A DNA stretch of 41,261 nt. Source: Gemmatimonas sp. GTDB taxonomy: Bacteria > Gemmatimonadota > Gemmatimonadetes > Gemmatimonadales > Gemmatimonadaceae. Shown one piece after another: positions 18,987 through 27,200 of the stretch (the first letter of the stretch is position 1; the number at the start of each line of letters is the position of its first letter). Made by a program: the position numbers and the translations under genes. The stretch lies in assembly GCF_027531815.1 (NCBI RefSeq), contig NZ_JAPZSK010000016.1:1-41261 (forward strand), in the 5' to 3' direction. The notes under the pieces were generated by a model, which was given only the letters and a program-made list of their open reading frames with translations, was not told the origin of the DNA and made no database searches.

Positions 18987-19874
18987 ATGACTACCAAGCG
19001 ACGCGACGAAGTGCTGGTGGGGCTGCTGCTGATGGTGGCCCTTGCTCTGGCTCTGGGCGGTACGATCTGGATTGCCCGCGGCGGCCTCGCCAAGGGCTAC
19101 ACGATGCACGCCCGCTTCCCGTGGGGCGCGGGGCTCAAGCAGGGGCAGCCGGTGCTGCTCGCCGGCGTGCAGGTGGGCTTCGTGGAGAAGGTGGAGCTCA
19201 TCCCCGACGGTACGCTCGACGTGACGCTGCAGGTGCAGGATCAGTATCGCATCCCGAGCGGCACGACGGCCTCGGTGGAAGCGAACGGCATTTTCGGCGA
19301 TATGCTGATCGCGCTGACGCCGGTGAAGGGGGTGGACGGAAAAATGGCGGTGGGGGATACGATTCCCACCGGCGCGGGCTCGCCGGGCGTGGGGCAGCTG
19401 CTGGAGAAGGGCGATTCCATTGCGCTGAACGTGCGGGCGCTGAGTGACGAGGCGCGGCGGCAGTTCGTGGACAGCGGGGGCGTGCGGGAGGTGCGCCGGA
19501 CGGTGGCCGACCTGACGAAGCTGGTGGCGCAGCTGAGCGCCGTGGCGGCCGAGCAGTCGCGTCAGCTCACGCTGACCCAGTCGCAGCTGCGGAAAACGCT
19601 GTCGTCGGTGGATTCGGCCAAGGTGGATTCGACGCTGGTGAATCTGCGGGCGACGAGCGCGAGCTTCGAACAGCTGTCGCGCGATTTCCGGGAGACGAAC
19701 ACGCAGGTCCAGTCGCTGGTGCAGAAGGTGAACAACGGCCCTGGGACCGCCGGGAAGCTGATGAACGACCCGGCGGTGTACGCGCGGATGGACACGCTGC
19801 TGGCGCGGCTGGATTCGCTGGCGATCGATGTGCGGAAGAATCCGCGGAAGTACATCAACCTCAAGATCTTTTGA
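18987..19874 (+). CDS. mlaD: MlaD-type MCE-domain lipid-binding protein
   Basis: 295 residues from the ATG at 18987 (MTTKRRDEVLVG). The frame is open 90 bp upstream, but that part overlaps mlaE and is not MCE-like. One N-terminal membrane anchor (about 8-28) is followed by a single MCE domain (about 36-115): GAGLKQGQPVLLAGVQVGFVEKVEL and ANGIFGDMLIALTP. A long helical or coiled-coil C-terminal part (about 150-290) contains VNNGPGTAGKLMNDPAVYARMDTLLARLDSL, a tail common in MCE proteins of this type. It works with MlaE in phospholipid movement between the membranes. It is the last gene of the lptF-lptG-mlaE-mlaD operon and is followed 6 bp later by a strong hairpin. Confidence 0.9.
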   Translation: MTTKRRDEVLVGLLLMVALALALGGTIWIARGGLAKGYTMHARFPWGAGLKQGQPVLLAGVQVGFVEKVELIPDGTLDVTLQVQDQYRIPSGTTASVEANGIFGDMLIALTPVKGVDGKMAVGDTIPTGAGSPGVGQLLEKGDSIALNVRALSDEARRQFVDSGGVREVRRTVADLTKLVAQLSAVAAEQSRQLTLTQSQLRKTLSSVDSAKVDSTLVNLRATSASFEQLSRDFRETNTQVQSLVQKVNNGPGTAGKLMNDPAVYARMDTLLARLDSLAIDVRKNPRKYINLKIF

Positions 19875-19880
19875 GGGATT

Positions 19881-19905
19881 GGGCGCGCCAGGTGGCGCGC
19901 CCTTT
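19881..19905 (+). terminator. Intrinsic terminator of the lptFG-mlaED operon
   Basis: GGGCGCGCC, an AGGT loop, and GGCGCGCCC form a perfect 9-bp GC-rich stem followed by TTT, six bases after the mlaD stop. The T-tract is short but the stem is very strong. Confidence 0.75.
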
Positions 19906-19910
19906 GGGTT

Positions 19911-19956
19911 GAAAAGGGAGGGAGCAGGGAGCAGGGGGCGGGGAGCAGGTGACGGG
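19911..19956 (+). repeat. Left inverted repeat of the four-helix-bundle cassette
   Basis: AAAAGGGAGGGAGCAGGGAG, continuing with GCAGGGGGCGGGGAGCAGGTGA. It is purine-rich with a GGGAGCA heptamer register. It starts 6 bp after the T-tract of the mlaD terminator and is the inverted mate of 20476-20513. It also matches the left arm of the element at 27580 (about 27 of 32 bases by eye). Confidence 0.8.
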
Positions 19957-19967
19957 AACGGCAATGG

Positions 19968-19997
19968 AAGGAGGCCTCACGGCCTCCTTTTGTTTTT
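19968..19997 (+). terminator. Intrinsic terminator overlapping the 3' end of the four-helix-bundle gene
   Basis: AAGGAGGCC, a TCAC loop, and GGCCTCCTT form a 9-bp stem followed by TTGTTTTT on the plus strand. The stop codon of the minus-strand gene lies in the loop. It points with the upstream plus-strand operon and would block read-through antisense to the four-helix-bundle gene. Confidence 0.75.
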
Positions 19998-20360
19998 CCG
20001 CTCGAGTAGCTGCCTGCGCTTGTACTCCCGCAGGGCGTAGAGCATGCGGCGGACCTGCTGGAGTTCATCCAGTGTGGCGTTGATGTCGCCGAATCCTCGT
20101 ACGACACGGGCGGCAAGACGGAGGTGGGTTTCGACTTCGAACGCGCTTGCGATTGCCACACTGAGGTGGAAGGGGCATCGCCCTTGGCTCGGGTGGCCCA
20201 CACCTTCCGCAATGTTGGCGGCGATGGAGGAGGCTGCGCGTGCCATCTGCGAGGCCAGACCGGGGGCCTTTCCAGACGGTATCTGCTCTGCGTGCTCGTG
20301 TACACGGGCAGCAAGATCGAGCGCCCTATGGTACACCTGAAGGTTGGCGGGATTCTGCAT
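19977..20360 (-). CDS. Four-helix-bundle protein (23S rRNA intervening-sequence / S23 family)
   Basis: 127 residues, the usual length of this family (TIGR02436-type). It begins MQNPANLQVYHRALDLAARVHEHAEQIP and contains the signature SQMARAASSIAANIAEGVG (family form: L..Q..RA..SI..NIAEG), then a helical second half (FEVETHLRLAARVV, TLDELQQVRRMLYALREYKRRQ). Members are encoded in intervening sequences of 23S rRNA in Leptospira and Coxiella and as free-standing genes. The fold is shared with Avd, the accessory protein of diversity-generating retroelements. The biochemical role of free-standing copies is unknown. Here it is flanked by inverted repeats, and its TGA stop lies in the loop of a terminator hairpin. 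No rRNA or reverse transcriptase is nearby. Confidence 0.88.
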   Translation of the reverse strand: MQNPANLQVYHRALDLAARVHEHAEQIPSGKAPGLASQMARAASSIAANIAEGVGHPSQGRCPFHLSVAIASAFEVETHLRLAARVVRGFGDINATLDELQQVRRMLYALREYKRRQLLERKNKRRP

Positions 20361-20475
20361 GCCGCACGATGTGCGGGCTGCACCGCCATGGTGTCACCAT
20401 TTCATCGCTCCTTGACTCATTGCCACGCCGTAAGCCGTTTCCTCGTCGCTTCTACATGGTCCCCCCTGCGCTCTG

Positions 20476-20513
20476 CCACCTGCTTCCCGCCCCCTGCCCC
20501 CTCCCTTTTGAAC
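20476..20513 (-). repeat. Right inverted repeat of the four-helix-bundle cassette
   Basis: The reverse complement reads CAAAAGGGAGGGGGCAGG, then GGGCGGGAAGCAGGTGG. It is the inverted mate of 19911-19956 with one 7-bp unit fewer. Its outer end touches the T-tract of the next gene's terminator (20511-20548). Confidence 0.8.
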
Positions 20514-20548
20514 AAAGCGGGGGCCCGTCCGCCAGGACGAGCCCCCGC
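20511..20548 (-). terminator. Intrinsic terminator of the minus-strand TonB-dependent receptor
   Basis: On the minus strand, GCGGGGGC (20541-20548) pairs with GCCCCCGC (20517-20524), with an extra inner TCGTCC/GGACGG stem. A TTTGTT tract follows. It lies 23 bp after the receptor stop codon. Confidence 0.8.
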
Positions 20549-20571
20549 CTTCCCCTACACCGCCGCTTTAC

Positions 20572-23500
20572 TCAGAACGCGAAGCGAATGCCCGCCTGAA
20601 TGCGGTAGAAATTCGCCACCGAGTTCGTCACGCGGAACGTCTCGTCGGCGTCGCGCGGATCGAAGGTGTAGACCATCTGCGGACGGCCCTGCGCATCGTT
20701 CTGCGCCCCCACCACGTTGAGCACCGACTGCGACGGGAACGCGCCACGCGTGCGGATCTTGCCCCATCCGGAATTCAGCAGGTTGGGGAGGTTGAACACC
20801 TCGAACTGCAGCTGCACGCGCTGCCCCGCCACGGCGGGCAGCCCCTGACGAATGCTCAGGTCGAGCGTCGACCACCACGGGTTGGCGCAGCTGTTGCGCT
20901 CGAGAATCTGCCCCCGCGCGTTACGCAGGCACGCCTGCCCGCTCACGAAGCGCTCGAACGCCGCCGCCTGCTCGGCGGCCGTGAACGGGCGGCTGGCGCC
21001 GACCGACGGCACGAAGAACGAGGCGTTCTGGAAGAGCATCTCGCCCGCATCCGTGGCGGTGCGCGGCACGTAGATCGGATCGTTGCCGATGTAGCCGTCG
21101 GCGTTCAGGTCACCGCGACCGCCATTGCCCGTGGCGGTCCACACCACCGGCGTGCCGGACTGCAGCGTGTAATTGAACGCGATGTCCGTCGGTGCGGTCT
21201 TCCACGGCGCCGTGTACGTGCCGGTAAGCACGAAGCGATGCGGCATCTGGAAGGCGCTGACGCCAAGCTGCGTGTCGAGCGAGTTGCCCGACAGCACGCG
21301 GCCGTTGATGAAGTTCGAGCGGGCCACCGACGACGTCGCGTCGATCACCGAGCGCGCCTGCTGGTACGTGTACGAGCCGTTGATTTCCCAGCCGTTGTTG
21401 AAGCGCTTGCGCAGCTGGGTCATGAGCAGGGCCGACCAGGCGCCGCTCACGTTGCGTGCATCGAACACGCCGTTTTCCTGACCCACGTACGTGGCGATGC
21501 GACCAGCGGCGCGCGAGGCGACACCCGCCGACGTGCCCGTCGCGGCGATCGTGCCGTACATCGTGCGACCATTGCGATCGGTGGTCGTCGGCGTCGCCTG
21601 GTTCAGGTTGGTGTAGAAGAAGTCGTTCACGCCGTACGTGTACGTACCTTCGATCGTGGCTACCCAGTCGTTGCCGAGGTCGCGATCGTACCCGAGCGTC
21701 GCGCGGGCGACCTGCGGGAAGCGGATGTCATCCGATACCGTATTGACCGTGCCAACGGTGCCGTTCGGGTTGAACGCGGCAATTTCCTGGCCCGACGGGC
21801 AACGGGGCGGCGGCGTGGTGGTCACGTAGTTCCCCGTCGGCGACGGGACCGTGGTGCCACGGTTGGTGATCGGGTCGCACACCAGCTGCGAGAAGTTGTT
21901 GCCGGTGTTCGTGAACGTGTTGGACATGAACACGAACGGCGGCGGGCCCATGAAGACACCCACACCACCGCGCACCTGGTTCTTCTGATCGCCCGTCACG
22001 TCCCAGTTGAAGCCAATGCGCGGCGACGCGTGCAGGCGCATGGACGGGAGCGCGCCGCTGCGGCCGAAGTCGCCCTGCAGACGGGGAAGCGCGAACGGCT
22101 GGTCCTGGAAGTCGACCCAGTCGGCGCGGAAGCCGGCCGTGATGCTCAGGCGATCGGTGACATTCCAGAGATCCTGCGCATACAGCGAGTACGTGGCGGC
22201 GGTGAAGCGGGCGATCGGATCGCCGCCCTGCGGCACCGGAGCACCGACTTCGAAACGGCGGGCTACGCCGCGGTCGAGCGAGTCGAGATTGGCGAAGGTC
22301 CATACGCCGAACGAGTTCTGCGTGAAGGTGTTCTGCGCCTTGTAGAGCTCACCACGCGCGCCAAAGGTGAGCGTGTGACGCCCAACCGGCACCGTCAGGT
22401 CGTTGCGGATCTCGAGGATGTCCTGGAACAGCGAGTTGCCCTGCGACGAGTTTTCGGCGCCCGCCCGCAGGCGCGACACCCCACCGTTCGGGTTCGGCAC
22501 GTTCTCGACGATCACGGCCGGCGCGACTGCCGGGAGGATGCGCTCGAAATCCTGCGTGTTGTAGCCGATCTGCAACTCGTTCGAAATGCCGTTCGTGAAA
22601 TTGCTGAACAGCTGCAGGCCGGTCGAGTTGCTGACATCGTTGCGCTGGAACGCCCAGCTGGTCAGATCGAAGAACGGGTTGGCCGTGGCGTTCGAACGAC
22701 CGAAGTCCTGCGTCTTGTTGTTGTTGTAGTTGTTGCGGATTACCAGGCGGTGCTGGTCGTTGATCTTGAGGTCGAGACGCGCCAGCACGTTGTAGAGCGG
22801 CGTTTCGTTGGCGACCGCGGTTCCCGCGCCACCATTGAAGCCGAAGATGCGCTGCACGCCGCTGTTGAAGCGATCGATCGACGATTGCGAGACCGGCACC
22901 GGCACGGGCGAGTTTGCCGCCTGGCCGAAGAACGGACCGGCAGCGGGCGCCTGTTCGCTGTTCACGTCGGCCGCCACGAAGAAGTGCAGGCGATCCTTCA
23001 CGATCGGGCCACCGAGCGAGCCGGCGTACATGCGACGCTGGAAGCTGGTGTTGCGGGTGAGCGGATCATTCGCCGACATCTGCTGGTCGCGGTACTGGAG
23101 CGAGAGGCTCCCCTGCCAGTCGTTCGTCCCGTTCTTGGTGATGATGTTGGTGAGGCCACCGGTGAAGTTGCCCTGGCGCACGTCGAACGGCGACAGCAGG
23201 ATCTGGAACTCCTTGATGGCTTCGAGCGTGATGCCGCGGCCGTTGGCCTGGGCCCCGAGCTGCTGATCGGAGTTGAGGCCGAAGCGGTCGACCGCCGTGA
23301 GGCCGTCCACCTGAATGTTGTTGTAGCGCGCGTTCTGCCCCGCGAAGCTCGACACGCCACCGCTGCTCGGATTGGTGGCGACGTAGGGCGACGTCTGGAT
23401 GAGGTCGGTGATGTTGCGCGTCAGGTTGGGCAGGCGACGCACCAGCGAGTCGGAGACGCGCGACTGGGCGCCCTGACGCGACGGGTTGAAGTCGGCGACG

Positions 23501-23898
23501 CCGCGGCTGGCGGTGGTGACGAGCTCATTGAGCTGGACCGCCTGGCGCGAGAGCTGGAAATTCGCGCGGACATTCTGCGTGACGCGCACGACCAGATCGT
23601 TGCGCGATTCGGGGCGGTAGCCGATCAGGCGGGCCGAGACGTTGTAGGTGCCCGTTTCGAGTGCCTGCAGTGTGTAGGCGCCCCCCCGTCGCGTCTGGGT
23701 GGCCTGGCGGAAGCCGGTCGCCTGATTGACGGCGGTGATGGTGGCGCCTTCGAGGCCGGTGCCCGATGAGTCGGTCACAATGCCCGAAATGGCACCGGTG
23801 GTGGGGCCCTGAGCGGAAGCGTTGCTCACCGGCACCACGGCAGCACCTACGAACGCCCAGAGAACGATCGCAAGCTGGCGGAAGTGTCGCATGGTCAT
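20572..23898 (-). CDS. Oar-like TonB-dependent receptor with N-terminal carboxypeptidase-regulatory-like domain
   Basis: 1108 residues from the ATG at 23898. A GTG-led extension to 23976 would bury the signal peptide. Signal peptide: MTMRHFRQLAIVLWAFVGAAVVPVSNASA, cleaved before Q. A CnaB/CarboxypepD_reg-like domain (about 33-120: GAISGIVTDSSGTGLEGATI...GGAYTLQALETGTYNVSARLIGY) precedes the plug (about 130-250), which carries FAGQNARYNNIQVDG and FDVRQGNFTGGLTNIITKNGTNDWQGS. A 22-strand-type barrel fills the rest and ends with FYRIQAGIRFAF, a typical outer-membrane C-terminal Phe. The Oar/SusC-like layout points to uptake of a large substrate, but which one is unknown. The plus-strand receptor at 24220 is a divergent paralogue that shares the DVRQGNFTG motif. 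No SusD-like partner is adjacent. Confidence 0.9.
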   Translation of the reverse strand: MTMRHFRQLAIVLWAFVGAAVVPVSNASAQGPTTGAISGIVTDSSGTGLEGATITAVNQATGFRQATQTRRGGAYTLQALETGTYNVSARLIGYRPESRNDLVVRVTQNVRANFQLSRQAVQLNELVTTASRGVADFNPSRQGAQSRVSDSLVRRLPNLTRNITDLIQTSPYVATNPSSGGVSSFAGQNARYNNIQVDGLTAVDRFGLNSDQQLGAQANGRGITLEAIKEFQILLSPFDVRQGNFTGGLTNIITKNGTNDWQGSLSLQYRDQQMSANDPLTRNTSFQRRMYAGSLGGPIVKDRLHFFVAADVNSEQAPAAGPFFGQAANSPVPVPVSQSSIDRFNSGVQRIFGFNGGAGTAVANETPLYNVLARLDLKINDQHRLVIRNNYNNNKTQDFGRSNATANPFFDLTSWAFQRNDVSNSTGLQLFSNFTNGISNELQIGYNTQDFERILPAVAPAVIVENVPNPNGGVSRLRAGAENSSQGNSLFQDILEIRNDLTVPVGRHTLTFGARGELYKAQNTFTQNSFGVWTFANLDSLDRGVARRFEVGAPVPQGGDPIARFTAATYSLYAQDLWNVTDRLSITAGFRADWVDFQDQPFALPRLQGDFGRSGALPSMRLHASPRIGFNWDVTGDQKNQVRGGVGVFMGPPPFVFMSNTFTNTGNNFSQLVCDPITNRGTTVPSPTGNYVTTTPPPRCPSGQEIAAFNPNGTVGTVNTVSDDIRFPQVARATLGYDRDLGNDWVATIEGTYTYGVNDFFYTNLNQATPTTTDRNGRTMYGTIAATGTSAGVASRAAGRIATYVGQENGVFDARNVSGAWSALLMTQLRKRFNNGWEINGSYTYQQARSVIDATSSVARSNFINGRVLSGNSLDTQLGVSAFQMPHRFVLTGTYTAPWKTAPTDIAFNYTLQSGTPVVWTATGNGGRGDLNADGYIGNDPIYVPRTATDAGEMLFQNASFFVPSVGASRPFTAAEQAAAFERFVSGQACLRNARGQILERNSCANPWWSTLDLSIRQGLPAVAGQRVQLQFEVFNLPNLLNSGWGKIRTRGAFPSQSVLNVVGAQNDAQGRPQMVYTFDPRDADETFRVTNSVANFYRIQAGIRFAF

Positions 23899-24219
23899 GT
23901 GGGAGGAGTCGAGAAGAACCGGATGTTCGGCCGGGCGGGAACACCCCGGCAACAGTCGGCACGGCAGAGGGGTCACAGGTGCGCCGAAACGAACCGCGCT
24001 CGGCCTCCGTGGCGAACGGCTTTCCGGTGCGGAAGGTTCTCACGCGAGACTCCACAGTCTGGAATGGCAACAGCTCCGTAACGGCCCTCTGGTCCCGTCA
24101 CCCTGCGCCTCGGCCCCGGACCGGTTTCGTTACATTCCGTGGGCTGGTGTGCGTTCCGTACAAGCGGGGTGTCTCCCCGGACCACCGGCCCCATCCCCTC
24201 ACGATCTCAGGAGCATTTC
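23899..24219. other. Divergent intergenic region between two TonB-dependent receptors
   Basis: 321 bp with no protein-like open frame. It must hold both receptor promoters and any shared regulator site. Apart from the ribosome binding site before 24220 I see no convincing -35/-10 pair, operator palindrome or riboswitch fold. Confidence 0.5.
24209..24213 (+). promoter_or_regulatory. Ribosome binding site fixing the start of the plus-strand receptor
   Basis: AGGAG six bases before the ATG at 24220. It decides this start over an in-frame start at 24139 whose extra residues are not signal-peptide-like. Confidence 0.75.
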
Positions 24220-27200
24220 ATGTTTCACCTGATCCGGCGTGCTGGTCGCAGCTGGATTGCGGGTGCCGTGGCGTTGTTCGCCCTCGCATCCGCTCGCCCC
24301 GTCGAGGCGCAGGTCACCACGTCCGCCATTCGCGGCACGGTGACCGACTCTGCGGGCAAGCCCATTGAAAACGTCCGCATCGACGCCGTGCACCAGCCCT
24401 CGGGCACGCGCTACAGCACCGGAAGCCGCGCCGACGGCGGCTTCAGCATCATCGGTATGCGTATCGGCGGCCCGTACCAGATCACGGCCTCCGCCCTTGG
24501 CTACCGCAAGGAAACGCGGGAGATCCCCGGCCTGAGCCTCGGTATCACCACCGATGTGCGCTTCCGCCTCAGCACGGCGGCGGTGCAGCTGCAGGCGATC
24601 ACCACGCAGGCCGACCCGAATGCGCTGAGTACCACGCGTACGGGCGCCGCCACGTCGGTTGGCCGACAGACGATCGAGGCCCTTCCCACGATCTCGCGCC
24701 GCATCGGCGATTTTACGCGCCTCACGCCGCAGGCGAGCGGGTCGAGCTTCGCCGGCCAGGACAACCGCCTCAACAACATCACGGTCGACGGGTCGTACTT
24801 CAACAACTCGTTCGGCCTCGGCGGCCAGCCCGGTGATCGCACGGGTGTCGCACCCATCTCGCTCGACGCCATCGAGCAGATTCAGGTGAACATCGCCCCC
24901 TACGACGTGCGTCAGGGCAACTTCACCGGCGCCGGCGTGAACACGGTGACGCGCTCGGGGACCAACGAGTTCAGCGGCTCGGTCTATACGTTCATCCGGA
25001 ACGAGGACTTCGTTGGGCGTCAGGCGGGCGCGAACACGTTCAACCCCGGCACGTTCAACTACCAGCAAATCGGCGCGCGCATTGGCGGCCCGCTCATCAA
25101 GAACAAGCTCTTCTTCTTCACGAGCTTCGAAGACGAAAAGGAGACCCGCCCGGGGATCCTGCGCACCGCCAACCCCGGCGGCGCCCCGATCACGGGCAAC
25201 ATGACGCGCGTGCTCGGGTCGGATCTCGACCGCCTCAGCACGTTCCTGCGCGATCGCTTCAACTACGAAACCGGCCCCTACGCTGGCTACGACTTCGAGA
25301 CGCCGGGCACGCGCCTGCTGACGCGCCTCGATTACAACCTGAACGACAAGAACAAGTTCAGCCTGCGCTACACCATGCTGAACTCCAACACCGATGTCGG
25401 GCTCTCCACGTCGGGCTCGCTCGGCTTCGGCCGCTCGAACAACAATCAGTTCCTCTCCTTCCAGAACTCCAACTACCAGATCCAGGAGAACATCCGGTCG
25501 GTGGTGGGTGAGTGGAACTCGCTGATCGGCGACCGCATCTCGAACAACTTCATCATCGGCTACACCTCGCAGGACGAGAGTCGCAAGTCACGCGGCACGG
25601 TGTTCCCGTTCGTCGACATTCTCGAGCAGGGCGCCACGTACACGTCGTTCGGCTTCGAGCCGTTCACGCCGAACAACGAGCTGCGCTACAAGAGCTTCCA
25701 GCTGCAGAACAACCTGACGATCTCGCGCGACAAGCACGACTTCACCTTCGGCGCTACGCTCGAGCGCTACGAATCGGAGAACGTGTTCTTCCCGGGGTCG
25801 CAGAGCTCGTACGTCTACAACTCGCTGCAGGACTTCTTCACCGACGCGAACGACTTCCTCGCCAACCCCAACCGTACGACTTCGCCGGTGACGGCGCGGC
25901 GCTTCCAGGTGCGTTGGGCCAACCAACCGGGGCAGGTCAAGCCGGTCCAGCCGCTCGAAGTGCTCTACGGCGGCCTGTACGCGCAGGATGAATGGCGCGC
26001 CCGGGAGAACCTGCGCCTCACCTTCGGCCTCCGCGTTGACGTACCGCGCTTTGGCAACACCGGCTTCACGAACCCGCAGGCCAATGGCCTGACGTTCCGT
26101 GACGAGACCGGCGCCAACGTGCAGTACCGCACCGAGCAGCTCCCCGACGCCAACCTGCTCTGGAGCCCGCGCTTCGGCTTCAACTGGGACGTGAACAACG
26201 ACCAGAAGACCCAGATCCGCGGTGGTACGGGTGTGTTCACGGGCCGTCCGGCCTACGTGTGGATCTCGAACCAGATCGGCAACAACGGTGTGCTCACCGG
26301 CTTCGAGTCGGTGGACAACACGCGCAACCGGCCGTTCAACCCGAACCCGGATGCGTACAAGCCGCCCGCCAGCGCCATCACCGGTGCCCCGGCCGCGTCG
26401 TACGAGCTGGCGCTCACCGATCCAACGTTCCGCTTCCCGCAGATCTGGCGCTCCAATCTGGCCGTCGATCGGCGCCTGTTCTGGGGGCTCACGGCCACGG
26501 CTGAGTTCCTGTACAGCAAGGACGTGAACGGCATTTACTACATCGATGCCAACCTGCCGGCCACCACACAGCGCTTCGTGGGCCCGGACAGCCGTCCGCG
26601 CTACAGCGATACCTGCCCGGCCGCCGGCCTGCAGGTGCGCATCAACTGCAATGTGACCAGCGCGATCGTGCTCAAGAATCAGAACGTGGGCGAGGCGTGG
26701 AACGCCGCGTTCGCGCTCGAGCGCGGGTTCCGCAACGGCTTCTTCGCCAAGGCCGCGTACAGCTACGGCATGTCGCGCAACACGGTGGACCCGGGCTCCA
26801 TTGCGTTTGGCTCCTGGAACGGCAACCCGCACCCGGGTGACCCGAACAATCCGGGCGTGGGCATTTCGGGTACGGCCGCCGGCCACCGCTTCTTCCTCAC
26901 GGGCACGTACGAGAAGCAGTACTTCGGCTTCGGCAAGACGGGCGTGTCGTTCTTCTTCGAAGGGCGCAACGCCGGCAACACCAGCTACACCTTCAACGGC
27001 GACCTGAACGGCGACGGCGGCACGGGCAACGACCTCATCTACATCCCGCGTGACCGCTCGGAGATGAATTTCGAGGCCTTCACGACCACCGGCACCGGCG
27101 GCCGTACCTTCACGGTGCAGGAGCAGCAGGACGCGTGGGAGCGGTTCATCAATCAGGACGCGTACCTGCGCGAGAACCGCGGCAAGTTCGCCCAGCGCGG

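Larger units (their letters stand above)
19911..20513. mobile_element. Candidate four-helix-bundle cassette bounded by inverted purine-rich repeats
   Basis: A 603-bp unit made of a left arm (19911-19956), the four-helix-bundle gene (19977-20360, minus strand) and a right arm in inverse orientation (20476-20513). When the right arm is reverse-complemented and one 7-bp unit is skipped, about 31 of 34 bases match the left arm. The unit sits directly between the terminator of mlaD and the terminator of the next gene. The layout of an ORF with complementary flanks mirrors the intervening sequences of 23S rRNA that encode the same protein family. That the unit is mobile is an inference. Confidence 0.5.

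Noticed and set aside
16823-19093. 756-codon minus-strand open frame opposite lptF, lptG, mlaE and mlaD
   Set aside because: Antisense shadow of four well-supported genes. Composition is Arg/Gly/His-rich.
19911-20513. 23S rRNA fragment carrying an intervening sequence
   Set aside because: No rRNA-like sequence surrounds the four-helix-bundle gene. Both neighbours are protein genes with their own terminators.
19911-20513. Diversity-generating retroelement (Avd homologue)
   Set aside because: No reverse transcriptase and no template/variable repeat pair are visible nearby. Only the fold family is shared with Avd.
21238-23769. 843-codon plus-strand open frame opposite the minus-strand TonB receptor
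   Set aside because: Shadow of a receptor with a signal peptide, plug and barrel. The product is Arg/Val/Gly-rich and featureless.
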